A stretch of 64,000 bases of DNA from contig OZ034970.1 of assembly GCA_964030785.1 (NCBI GenBank), positions 36,335,943-36,399,942 on the forward strand, written 5' to 3'. A program made the translations under genes and the position numbers. This DNA comes from Siderastrea siderea. Lineage: Eukaryota; Cnidaria; Anthozoa; Scleractinia; Rhizangiidae. The notes beneath the pieces are model-generated. The model worked only from the letters and a program-made list of their open reading frames with translations. It was not told where the DNA came from and searched no databases. Shown in pieces: positions 54,299 to 64,000 of this stretch. Positions within the stretch are counted from its first letter, which is position 1; each line of letters opens with the position of its first letter.

Positions 54299-57200
54299 CA
54301 AGCCATTAGTCAACCACATTTCGGTGATAGAAGCACAAAAAATGCAAAAACATGAGAATAGAAACGTATCAAAATCAACTCCTGGTGACTTTAGGAGATC
54401 AACGTTCCTAAAGAAATCGATCTCGTGCAAATTACATTTATCTCCTGCCACAAACGCGTTGCAAACATGCTATTTTTCCCGCCTCCCTCCAATCCTGTCA
54501 TTTTTCAACTTAGGAACCAGGCTTTTTTCCCGGTGGAGTACTGGATATAGCGGTTTAGTCCTCAGACCTCTCCCGTCCTTGCACATCCAGCCCCGTACTT
54601 TTTGCATAATCAACAGAGGAGGTAGGGACTAGGGAGGGTTTGAAGCATCACGAAAACTCGCAAAAAAAATTTGGATTTCATCAAGAGTGAAATCAAAACT
54701 GGAAAAAATTCCCAGAGTTTGCTTTCAAAATATTGCGAAACAATTTATACGTGTTACAGTATTATGACGTCATCCACAGACTCAAAAGTTATACCCACTT
54801 TGAAAGTATGCTCCATAGCTTTCATTTGAATGGTCCGACAACGCTAGAGAATTAATCCACATACCCAAAAAGTTAGTACCATATTGTACGATTTTCATTT
54901 GAATGGCCCGGTCACACCTCATGATTTCATCCACAGACTGAAAAGTTGGAAACACAGTGATGTTGTTTTCGAGATTTGCTCAGATAGAAAATACGTTATA
55001 ACAACATAAACATATGAAAAGAAATCTTTTCTTACCGCCTTGACATGCAAATTAGATGAAAATGAATCGTTCCTTCCGTACCTCCTTAAATTACAAAACT
55101 AATGATTGAAAGCAGAAAACAAGTAACTTTGCATGGACCGCCGTAACAAAATAAAAACCTTTCGAATAGCATGACAAATAGCACCGTAGGACCCCAAGTT
55201 GTTGGGTTTTTTACTATACCAGTTTCCCCACCGTGAAAATATCCTCGCTTTTTTCTCATATTGTTTCAATAAAAGCACTAAAGTATGTTGTACACTCGAC
55301 GGCACACGTTAGTATTTTACTGCTGCATAGGATTTTATGTTCCCCCGGCTTGTTACAATGTGAGGACCAGATCTGCGTGACATAAAAAATCAAAAGTCAT
55401 TTCTTAAAACAATGTTTTAAACGAGTAATGAATCATATTTTTACCCACAAACCTAAATGTATCCCTTTGAGTGCTTCAGTCTTCTCTCCAGCGAAGTATC
55501 TACTCAAGATTCCGCTCAAGCAGCAGCAGCAGAAGAAGAAGAAGGAGAGCACCAAAAAGAAAACATGAGGTTGTTACTGTAATTAAGGGCCTGAACAAGC
55601 AAGTGACGGCTATACGAGAATGTTCGTTGTTTGCGAGTGCAATGCTTTTAAATATTCCGCAAAAAAAAAAAAAACAAAAACAAAAAACAAAGAAAGAAAA
55701 CGGCGAATTACCTTAAAATGTGGCCGTTTGAGAACGTTGTCTCTCTTTCCTAACCCAGGTGTGTCACTTGCAACACTGAGTCCACTCAAGCATTAAACAT
55801 GCTGAGCGTTGTCGGGCATGTTGTTTCTGATGTATTCAATATGTTGAACTGAAGCTCCAGGTCAGCTTTTACGAAGCATTCAGTTCTCGTTTCATGGTTG
55901 TCCAGAAGTTCTTTCTGGAATTATGGTCCCTTTTATGTCAGAAAAAAGGAGCGTAACGATTGTGAATTGAACGCTAAACGATAAAGAAGAGACCGTTTGT
56001 CTTAGACCACTTTGTTGCGAGACTTCGAATCAAAAATGGACTGACTTGCAAAGATCCGCATAATAAAAACTAGTAATTATTCATAACGCTAGAAAATCAC
56101 AAGTGAATATAAGAGCACCTACATTCCTGAGAAGATCAGGCGTGCGGTATGGTGAAAAGAAGCAAAAACGCTAGCGTTCCTTTTGCACGGCATTCTGGTT
56201 ACGCTAAATAGAGTGGCATACAATTTGGATTACGTACCATTTTGTGAGAAAAAAAATGAGAAAAATTGCAAGCTGTGAGGTGCTGGGATTTAAATCCTCC
56301 CTATGGGTACAAGGCCCGGATCAATCTTATTAAACATTTCCATTCCATACCATCCATCCATGTTTAGTGCGTTTCTGAATATAAGGAAGCTGAATGATGA
56401 TGAGGGGATTTCAACCAATTTTGATTACCGTCGAATATTCGGACAACAAAGTTGTAGTTTATTAGAAGTTGTCAGTTCCGTTTGAGCCGTAAGGCCTGAC
56501 CCGAATGTGATGCATGCAAAAAGACATCTAGCCTCGTTCAAACTAAGTATTATGGGTTCGCAGATGAGCTGAATGCGTTATTTTTTAATTAACTTGGTCT
56601 TCATTGGCTATGGAACTATTGCGAAAGCAATAACCTCCTCCGCCCAGGAAGATTTACCGGAAAGGGTATCAACGGATGTGTGAGGATGGCTAAAATTATA
56701 GGTCAATTTAAAGGGTTCAGAACGTCACGGTATTTTTTCTTTTATTAAAAAACGTCGAAATATTTCCTAAGTTTTTATTTTATTTCAACAAGAAAAATCG
56801 AAACTAATTAAAAATAAATAAAAGTTTTAACTTAGGGCGGCAAGTTCCTGGATTGCTTTAGACTAGCTGAGCAAAGGGGGACCCAAAACAACAGACAAGG
56901 CGACGTTCAGCACTCAGGAGAAAAGCGGATCAAATACTTGGTGTGGTTTCTGCCACCTTTTGTGTTTTAAAATGTTCTGAGGAAAAGAACAGGAAAGAGC
57001 TTAAATGAGGAAGTCCCGGGGAAAAGGCACACAGTGATATATTTGGTTATTATTCCTTTGAATCGATTTGTACATAAGTTTGCTTCCCGATGCTACCCCA
57101 CTCAGGCTCGGATGCCTGAGCAGCAGTCTAACAAGCCTGAGGGGGTAGTACTGGGGACAGGCAAGTCGTCAATAAACTCCATGTGTTCCTATAATAAAAC

Positions 57201-58223
57201 CAGCCTAAGGGACGGACCATTAGAAAAGTGATGGGGGGGGGGGGACCAAAATAAAAATTGGTGCAAGGGTAAATGGCAGAAAAAAACATGCAAAGAGAGA
57301 CTCAAAGAAAAAAATTCATGCAGAAGAAGGGTGGCACTTTGATATTAAACCGGTGTTATAACTCGGCCAAAGTGCTCAAGATATTTCTGTTGTTTAAAAA
57401 AATTGAAAATTGCTTGGCCTCCGTCTTACATTTTTGCGTTCTCTTGCACCCCAAGTACTCACAACTTTGATATTTCAACCATTTGTCAAGTTTATGGAGG
57501 TCATCAATGACTTGACAGACAATATAAAAATCACCAGTAATCACTACCACTTATGTATAAAATTTACCAAGACCTTCCAACAATATAACCAAAAGTTTTC
57601 ATCATTCTTAATAATCTCAATGTCATTCCAAAAGTGACCATATTAATATTACCTGACAGAAAGCTGAATATCTTTTTTTACCTGGAAATAAATATATTCC
57701 GCTTGGTATTTGAACTTAAACAGCAACCTTTTTGAACTCTCTCAGTATTAAATTTATTAAATTCACTATGTAGTAAATATAGTTATTTAGTAACCTTATA
57801 GTACAAGTTATGTATGAAAACAAAGCAGCATCTTTTTATATCTCAAAAAAATCGTACAAAAAGTTGCACTCGAGGAAACTCATACACAGGCAACGGGAAA
57901 AAAAAACTTGCGGGCTAAAAATTCCCCCCCCCCCCCCCCCCCCATCACTTTATTTCTCTTTCCTCAGCCAGTGTTCAATTACGAGAGCAAAAGGAAACAT
58001 CAAAGAGGCCTCTTGTTTTTTTTTTTACTTATTTTGTTTAGCGAAATGTGGTCTTTGATTTAAAACTGAACATTTTCACAAAACATGACAATTGTATTGT
58101 GTATGGTGATTGCGAGACACCTTTGCTTAAAGCAGCCTCCAGTTTCACAGTGTAATTCCTTTGACGAATTTCCTCCCTTTGAAGTTTTTACTTATTGGAT
58201 CTGTCTGTCAGCAGCACAGCTGC
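54299..58223. other. no confident gene
   Basis: Intron- or intergenic-like. It contains an AGC/AGAAGA microsatellite (about 55515-55550), a poly-G tract (about 57233-57243) and a poly-C tract (about 57926-57944). Open frames are short and without motifs. Confidence 0.45.
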
Positions 58224-58363
58224 TTAACGCATCGCCATGTCTGTGTTGCTCATAAGCCGTTCAATATCTTCCACCTCCTTTGGACATTAAGCTGTTAGAA
58301 CTTCGCCTCCAACCTCAGAAATATTAATACATCTTCCTCGATTCTGATGCCTATTCCTCCATC
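58224..58363 (-). pseudogene. XPNPEP3-like terminal exon, broken
   Basis: After acceptor CTTTCCTTCATAG the minus strand encodes pieces of the C-terminal end of aminopeptidase P family enzymes: GIGIRIEEDVLI, SEVGGEVLTA and CPKEVEDIERLMSN. These lie in different frames: about 2 bases seem missing just after the acceptor, an extra base lies after VLI, and a TAA stands between TA and CPKE. RIEED corresponds to the conserved metal-ligand segment (R-I-E-D/E-D). The breaks argue for a pseudogene. Confidence 0.6.
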
Positions 58364-58623
58364 CTATGAAGGAAAGAATACATCAACGTAATTACTATGG
58401 CCAGTCACGTGCACAACAGACGCAAACAAACCCATGATTCAATCAGAAACTTGGTCGGAGAATTAAAATACTAGAAACCGGCGCAAAGTGCAGGAATATG
58501 CGAGATCAAAGTACAACTGGGATTCCTTCAATTGATTGACAAGCGGCGCGACTTTATTTGTTTTAAACAAACAAACTGACTAAAATAAGACTGAAGAAGA
58601 CTGCACGACTATAATCGACTAAC

Positions 58624-58783
58624 CTTTCTGAAACTTTTTTGTTGCCTCGGATATGTAGATACCAGGCTCCACTGGGTTCACCATACCCGGATGTAGATCC
58701 AGGCTTCTGCTCACCAAGTATGTGTCGTGTGTGTCCATTCCGAGATAGTGACCCACGTGATGAGGGCAGAATTTAGTAGCATC
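58624..58783 (-). pseudogene. XPNPEP3-like: XPNPEP3-like penultimate exon (Xaa-Pro aminopeptidase 3)
   Basis: Exon of 160 nt with acceptor TGGTCGTTAG and donor AAAG|GTTAGT. It reads [20 protein letters not shown], then [11 protein letters not shown] and [23 protein letters not shown] and the EPGIY motif contain a catalytic histidine and a metal-binding glutamate of M24B aminopeptidase P enzymes, best matching the mitochondrial XPNPEP3 type. The usual Thr before VEPG is replaced by NP. This exon is open, but the next exon is broken and I found no upstream exons within the window, so it is probably a pseudogene fragment. The active enzyme removes N-terminal residues before proline in mitochondria. 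Confidence 0.7.
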
Positions 58784-59280
58784 CTAACGACCAATAGGAT
58801 ATGAGTTAACTCTCCAATCAATAGGATTTCAGCTGTTCGACTGGGCACTGCTGTCGCTGTCGCGGTCGCTCTGTTTACAGTTCCAAGTCTTCGGAAACAC
58901 ACCGCTGACCGCAGAAAAGCCACAGGAATCCCAGTTTTTAATCCCAGAGTAGAGGAAACTAGAAAGGAGACTAGTAACATTTTATGTTTTAGCAAGTTTA
59001 TGCCAAAATAATTTGATAATATGATAGAAGTCTATAAAGTCAGAAATAAAAAAATTAACGATTTTTATTCACTGCCTACTACACTGGTTCTTACCGTCAT
59101 AGACCTTATAGTAGGTTCTGAGTTATTTGAGCTAAGATAATGAGATCACAAGCACCCTTAGCCTGTGTGTGTATGACAGACAATTAGAAATATCGATCGT
59201 ATGCATCACCACCTCGACGACCACTTAATTTAGACAACAATTCATAAACTAACACCAGCATAAAGTCGTAACCACAGAGA
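58784..59280. other. no feature recognised
   Basis: Sequence upstream (on the minus strand) of the XPNPEP3-like exon. The preceding exons expected for this enzyme were searched for by eye and not found. Confidence 0.4.
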
Positions 59281-59965
59281 CCCCACAAAACTGTGTGACC
59301 GTCGTTGCAGGTTTCTACAAACTGTGTAACCGTCGTTGCAGGTTTCTACTAGGCGTGAAATATTGCAAGGAATATTTACATTTAAGTTCAAAATAAACAT
59401 AATTCAACCTCAATCGCTGTCATTTGTCGTCATCGTGCCTCTACACAGCGAATATTAGTGATTTCCAGCGTTTAGCGATGCGGTCGACTGTACGTAATAA
59501 GAGGCACACGAAACTCCACCCGAGGATGTTTGGAGCTTCGATTGCTGGATTTCTCAACATTTTTCGGCGGCTCGCGCTTCGATTTTTTGATGAATTTCCA
59601 GTTGAATGTTGCGAGAAGTATACTCAACCCATCAGCCTGCCTGGTATAGAGTTTGGTAGCAGTGCGATGTGAATTTCTTGGTGAAAATCGGCTCGGCGTT
59701 GGGCCGGTCTGAAATCTGGCTTTCCTCCTTTGTTTTCCTCTTATTATGTACAGTCAACCGCATCGCCAAACGCTGGAAATCGCTAATATTCGCTGTGTAG
59801 AAGCACGATGACGACAAAAGACAGCGATTGAGGTTGAATTATGTTTATTTTAAACTTAAATGTAAATATTCCTCGCAATATTTCACGTTAGTGGAAACCT
59901 TTCGGTTTTCCCTCTACGTTCTCTTATAATTTTGAAACTACAAACGGTCACACAGTTTGTGTGGG
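59281..59965. mobile_element. 685-bp palindromic foldback element
   Basis: The left end CCCCACAAAACTGTGTGACC and right end GGTCACACAGTTTGTGTGGG are inverted. Arms of about 225 bp (59281-59510 and 59735-59965) mirror each other. Each arm encodes the same short frame when read inward (MSSSC-YTANISDFQRLAMR at 59424 plus and 59817 minus). The left arm has an extra local duplication of an ACTGTGT-ACCGTCGTTGCAGG segment. Confidence 0.85.
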
Positions 59966-60905
59966 CCCCATGTGTCGTAACTGGACTGACTGTGACAAAT
60001 TATAGAATTATAGTACGAATTACCTTACCTTATCATGAGCGTTACACCATCCATTTCCCGGAGTCCAGTCCAGTTTCTCTGCACGCCTTTAAGTACAAAT
60101 AGCCAGATTGCTTATTTGTCTTTTGTTTTCTTTGTTTGTTTGTTTGTTTCCCTGGCTTTTTTGCTGTTGTATTTTTTTTTTGGTTTCGTTGTGTTTTGTT
60201 TATTTTGTGTTTTTTTTTTGTGTCTTTGTGTGTGTGTGTTTCTTTTTTTATATATAAGGAATTAACTACAGAGTGTGTGTATAACTATATTTAATCATTT
60301 TATTGTGTATGTCTGTTGTGTGTGGGTATTTGTGTGTGACCTGGGGGAGGCGGTGTCAATTGTCAGCGGATTTGCTCTTGAAGCAAAACCGCCTCCCCAG
60401 CCAGGAAAGGACACGTCTGAGTCGACTTTTCTGTAGAAAGATAGAGAGAAAAAAGACAAATTAGCAGTATCATCTTAATATTCATTCTGCATTCATTTCG
60501 CTAAACCATAATAATTTTCACAGCGAGAAGAAGGAGGGGGGTGTTTATGTTTTAGACATCAAATAAAGAAGAATCGCAAATACTTTTGCATACCAATTTC
60601 AACGTTGCTACGTTGAGATAGAAAGATAAACAAAACACGATTTAACTTTTGTTTACAAGTAATAACCAGTCTCTTCTTTAAAATAACTTCAAATTGGAAG
60701 AAAACTACTACCTTTAAATATATTCCAGTTGATCACGATGTAAAAACACGATCGAATGTGGCCACAGCAAGCTCAGCACAGCAACATTCATAATCCACAA
60801 GAAAAACCTGAATAATGCTAAACTTAAAGTTGCATCCCACCAGTAGCAAATGGAGGAAACCGTGACATCACATTTGTAAATTATTCTAAAAGTTGTAAGA
60901 GAATT
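59966..60905. other. no gene; T/GT-rich stretch and a GC-rich hairpin
   Basis: 60110-60330 is T-rich with GTTT and TGTG tracts. A stem GGGGAGGCGGT / ACCGCCTCCCC lies at about 60344-60399, with a roughly 30-base loop. Nothing else is supported. Confidence 0.5.
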
Positions 60906-62062
60906 TCAGTTCCTCCATCTAGGTGAAACTTTGTTTTCAGGAAGCTTAGAAAGTGGAACACACTCTGTGCTTTCTTTTTTAGTGATAGTTTCCTTGCTGT
61001 GTACAATCTCGGAGCTCTCTTTATTTACCTTGCCGGATGGTCTGCCTACCTTTTGGCGTTCAGCTGCAGAGCTTGACTTTGTGGCTCGATCATTTTGGCA
61101 TTCTGTATCTGAAGCTTTCACTGGACTCCTCAGATCGCCGCAATAGCCCTGTTCATAAAAGCTACGTCTCTCGACGACTTTGTCTTGCTTGCTGACCACG
61201 GCCTTATCTGGCAGAGCCAGCATTTTTGTCAGGTTCCGTAGGTGCATGCATTCTATATCTGAAGCTTTCACTGGACTCCTCAGAAGGGCGCAAGGGTTCT
61301 GTTCATACAAGCCACGTTTCTTGACCACTTTGTCTTGGTTGCTGACCACGGCCTTATATCGCAGTGCCAGCATCTTGCCTTTTGTCGGGTTATCTAGGTG
61401 CAAGTTCCGCAGGTACGCGCAGTGGAGTCTTGGTGGCTGGTTACGAATATTCACGATGAATCTGATCTTTGCACTGCTGGGCATCTTGATGCTAATGACG
61501 AAGTCTGACCAGGCCTCGGGAGGTGCGGTTTTCCTCTTGTTATACTGCACTACTGCATACGCGTTGTTCTTCATGGTTGGCTCTGGGGTTTCTTGCTCTT
61601 GTAGTGTGATCTTGCTATCTTCAATGTCGTCTTCTGTCGTTGTTCTAATTTGTTGCAGTAGTGCAATATAGGATGTTTTATACATCAAGTACTCTTCGTA
61701 CATCGCCCTCCCGAGGTGGATTCCATAGTTAAGTTGTTGTTTCATGGTTTCGTATTTACCCAGCAGTGCAAGGTGTTCCGTTTTAAGCGCCCCAAGTTCC
61801 TCCACTGCGCTGTTTAGAGTTGCTGCCGATTTTTCCTTTTCCTTCTCTACTTGTTGAGCCAGCGTTTCAGCTTGAGTTTTCCGATACTGTGCATAACTTT
61901 GCCATTCAGCGATTTTTTGTTGGCACTTAGCCACGGTTTCCCTTTGTAAATTATTGTCTTCAATTAGCCAAGCTCGCTCAGCTGTTAGGCGGTGTGAATT
62001 TGTTTGTTCTGCTCCTGAATAATATATAGCAACTGTTCACGATTGTACTCTTGTAACTCCAT
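60906..62062 (-). CDS. coiled-coil protein with C-terminal repeat pair; N-terminal frameshift
   Basis: ATG at 62062 opens MELQEYNREQLLYIIQEQNK and continues to about 61996, where the frame shifts; the next frame continues RLTAERAWLIEDNNLQRE into a long frame to 60906 (RWRN-stop). The later part has about 342 residues from position 61934. Residues 1-110 of it are a Gln/Glu/Lys coiled coil; residues 175-229 and 232-279 are two related units (LRNL, KMLAL, KAVVS-QDKVV, LRSPVKASD-EC); a GRPSGK motif at 297-302 resembles an AT-hook core. Family unknown, perhaps lineage-specific. An upstream non-coding exon with donor CAAAAG|GTAAGA at 63228 fits a 5' leader. The shift may be a real break, a base error, or avoided by splicing: the acceptor TATTATTCAG before 62014 leads straight into the downstream frame. 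Confidence 0.6.
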
Positions 62063-62194
62063 GACTCCCTAAGATATAATCCAGAAATCTACTCAGACAT
62101 CTCGAAAAAAATATCGACATGCTTATTCAAACATAATTCTCCCCGCTCACTCCTGCCCGTATAAGTTAATAAAATCTGGGAGTAACTGCAGAAT

Positions 62195-62510
62195 ACCCTG
62201 CCACTTTCTAAGTGTAACTCTGAACTGGATTCGCGGATACGCGAATATTCAATGAAGAGGTAGTGTTTTTTTTCTAAGCATATTCCTGAACTGGATACCC
62301 GAATACGCGGATACGCAGTGAAGAAGTCGTGCTTCTTTTCTAAGCGTATCTCAGAACTGGATACCTGGATACGCGGATACACAGTGAAGAATTCATATTA
62401 TTTTCTACGTGTATCTCTGAGTGGATAGGCGGATACGTAGATACGTAGTGAGAAAGATGTGTAGAGTATCTGTAAGTGGATACGAGGATACTTGTATACG
62501 AAAACTATCA
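62195..62510. repeat. about 65-bp tandem repeat with GGATACG motifs
   Basis: Four to five degenerate units, each CTGGATAC-CG-ATACGCGGATACG-AGTGAAGAA followed by a T-rich part and CTAAGCGTATCTCTGAA. A short inverted relative (CGCGTATCCGAGTATCC) lies at about 62787-62803. Minus-strand open frames here (62382-62089) derive from the repeat. Confidence 0.75.
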
Positions 62511-63227
62511 CGTATAGCTAATGGTAACCCTAACCCTAAATATGAAGGCTAATTGCAAGCTACCTAAGCTAAATGTAGGATAATCGCAGTATCAGGTTAA
62601 CGGGAGTGTCATTTAGGCTAACCAATGTGTCATTTAGCTTAGCCGAGATGGGTAGAATGACTATCACCTTAGTGCAACGGGATAAATCGTGTAATTGACA
62701 CTCCAAAGGAATACCGAAGGAATGTCCCCTTACGCTTTAAAAGTCAATTCACCGCGCGTAGTCACTAGTTTTGTGAATACTGTTCACCGCGTATCCGAGT
62801 ATCCGAGAATCCACCTATCCACCAGTTTAGAGAACAGCTTATGACGCCTTACCCTTTAAAAGTCAGTTCACAGCGTAGCCGCTAGTTTAAGGGAACCTCT
62901 TCCAAGTGGTGGGGTATTCTGCAGTTAAGCTAAAACTGTAACAAGACTGAGTTTTATGAGAACAAACTGCAAATAAATATTTGAATCACGATCATCAACG
63001 CGGAAACGTCCAAGTGGCAAAACTAGCTGACTTGACTGAAATATCATCATGGTCTTACATTTAGAGTGGTGTGAGGGTGCAGTGCTGTTGACAATATGCA
63101 TTCATCAATTGATGTTGTGAGGAGAGCACACTCGTCAATTTCTCAAAAAGACTGTACTAGGTATTTGCCTCCTCCGTTGTCTACTATCTCCAAATGAAAC
63201 CGTTAGATATACACAAACGATCTTACC

Positions 63228-63460
63228 TTTTGCACAAAGCCTTACAAAGAAAGTCCAAATCTTTGGGGATTGAATTCTTTTTCAACTAACACGTTTCGAA
63301 ATTTCCTCGGCAAACAATCGCAGTTCCGCGCAAAGCGAGTAAACTGAAAAACACTTCCAGTCGTTATAGTGATGTCTAGTGACGTCATAATTAAGCAATT
63401 TTAATTAGTCAATTTCTGTTGCGCGTGTTACATTCGAATTTTCTCATGGCAGTGAGCGAA
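63228..63460 (-). promoter_or_regulatory. candidate promoter and leader exon of the coiled-coil gene
   Basis: On the minus strand a CRE-like TGACGTCA palindrome (63380-63387) precedes a stretch that ends in a strong donor CAAAAG|GTAAGA (63228/63227). About 1.2 kb further the coiled-coil gene starts at 62062. I infer a 5' non-coding exon. The transcription start is not defined. Confidence 0.35.
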
Positions 63461-63726
63461 TGCTGATTATTTATTATTTGCAATAAGAATCAGGTTCTTA
63501 TTAAAAATATCCACGATGGAAGTCATCTCTATATCGTTGTCGGCTTTAGTATGAAAGATACCTACAGCTTATGGCAAATCATTTTCTTAGTATTACGGCA
63601 AAACGAACAACACCAAACCTTATGGGGCTCTCTCTGCGTATTGCAAAGTCATGTTCGCGACGCCTATTTTCAGTACTTCTTGTTAGTAATATTTTTTGCG
63701 TGAAGAACGTGTAATGGACATCTAAT

Positions 63727-64000
63727 ATTAAACAAACTAAGCTCATTACATTTCGCGAAAGACCAGAAATAATATAAACAGCTTACCTTCAAGGGACCGT
63801 CTCAAAAGAGATCTCCAAACTGGGGCAGTGCTAAATTCCATTTTTACTGTGACACAGCTCTGTTGTGGCGCTCTTTGCTCTCACATTAACCTTAACCTGA
63901 CGAAAATTTCAGATGTAGCATTGATTTTTCAAGTCCATTTCAGACATTTCATTTACAAGTGCGGGACCAAGTTCGACATCGCGTCTCACCTTTCAACAAT
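63727..64000 (-). repeat. duplicated segment, copy 2
   Basis: Same sequence as 53941-54298 and in the same orientation, running off the window edge. It keeps the minus-strand AG|GTAAGCTGTTT donor near 63782. By eye it is about 85-90% identical, lacking the 80-bp extra block of copy 1. Confidence 0.75.

Noticed and set aside
61180..61671. 163-codon plus frame opposite the coiled-coil gene
   Set aside because: Antisense shadow; the minus frame is longer and has coiled-coil and repeat structure.
62089..62382. 97-codon minus ORF with repeated YPRIRVSSS units
   Set aside because: Created by the 65-bp GGATACG tandem repeat.

Overview
The window looks like nuclear DNA of an anthozoan cnidarian, most likely a stony coral. 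It is AT-rich and intron-rich. It carries a PAN/EGF/EAR-repeat extracellular protein of a kind common in cnidarians, and it is crowded with BEL/Pao, Penelope-like and LINE remnants and many short inverted-repeat DNA elements. The species call is inference from gene content, not from a search. A 200-bp run of N (23359-23558) marks a scaffold gap.

Left third (1-18.6 kb): after about 3.7 kb without recognisable genes there is one plus-strand multi-exon gene: PAN/apple exon, EGF exon, four calcium-binding EGF exons, and a long terminal exon with seven EAR repeats. All cbEGF junctions and the EAR acceptor are phase-compatible. A tandem duplication of about 1.1 kb of original sequence (4226-5779 and 5780-13011) doubled the cbEGF exon pair. 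Afterwards a 416-bp foldback element with a telomere-like core entered copy A, and a 6.1-kb BEL/Pao retrotransposon, now decayed, entered copy B. The last intron (12926-17502) is a stack of inverted-repeat elements.

Middle (18.6-36.9 kb): a 21-bp minisatellite (19.6 kb); a two-exon CUT-homeodomain gene on the minus strand lying inside 200-bp terminal inverted repeats with nearly matching 8-bp flanks (21634-23196), the most unusual object here; several MITE-like elements; a minus-strand decayed gene of unknown family (29.3-28.8 kb); a 9-bp minisatellite open in several frames (30.3-30.8 kb); a Penelope-like reverse-transcriptase fragment (31.9-32.7 kb); a two-exon coiled-coil plus protein-kinase gene with an in-frame stop (33.3-35.5 kb); and a LINE endonuclease remnant (36-36.9 kb).

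Right part (37-64 kb): mostly intron-like or intergenic sequence with inverted-repeat elements, a Penelope-like GIY-YIG fragment (48.2 kb), a Penelope-like tail (45.4-45.8 kb), weak minus-strand exon candidates, two decayed exons of a mitochondrial-type Xaa-Pro aminopeptidase (XPNPEP3-like, 58.8-58.2 kb, minus), a 685-bp palindromic element (59.3-60.0 kb), a coiled-coil gene with an N-terminal frameshift (62.1-60.9 kb, minus), and a segment at the right edge (63.7-64.0 kb) that is a second copy of 53.9-54.3 kb.

No tRNA, rRNA or CRISPR array was recognised. Gene boundaries rest on splice consensus and reading-frame continuity seen by eye, not on transcripts.
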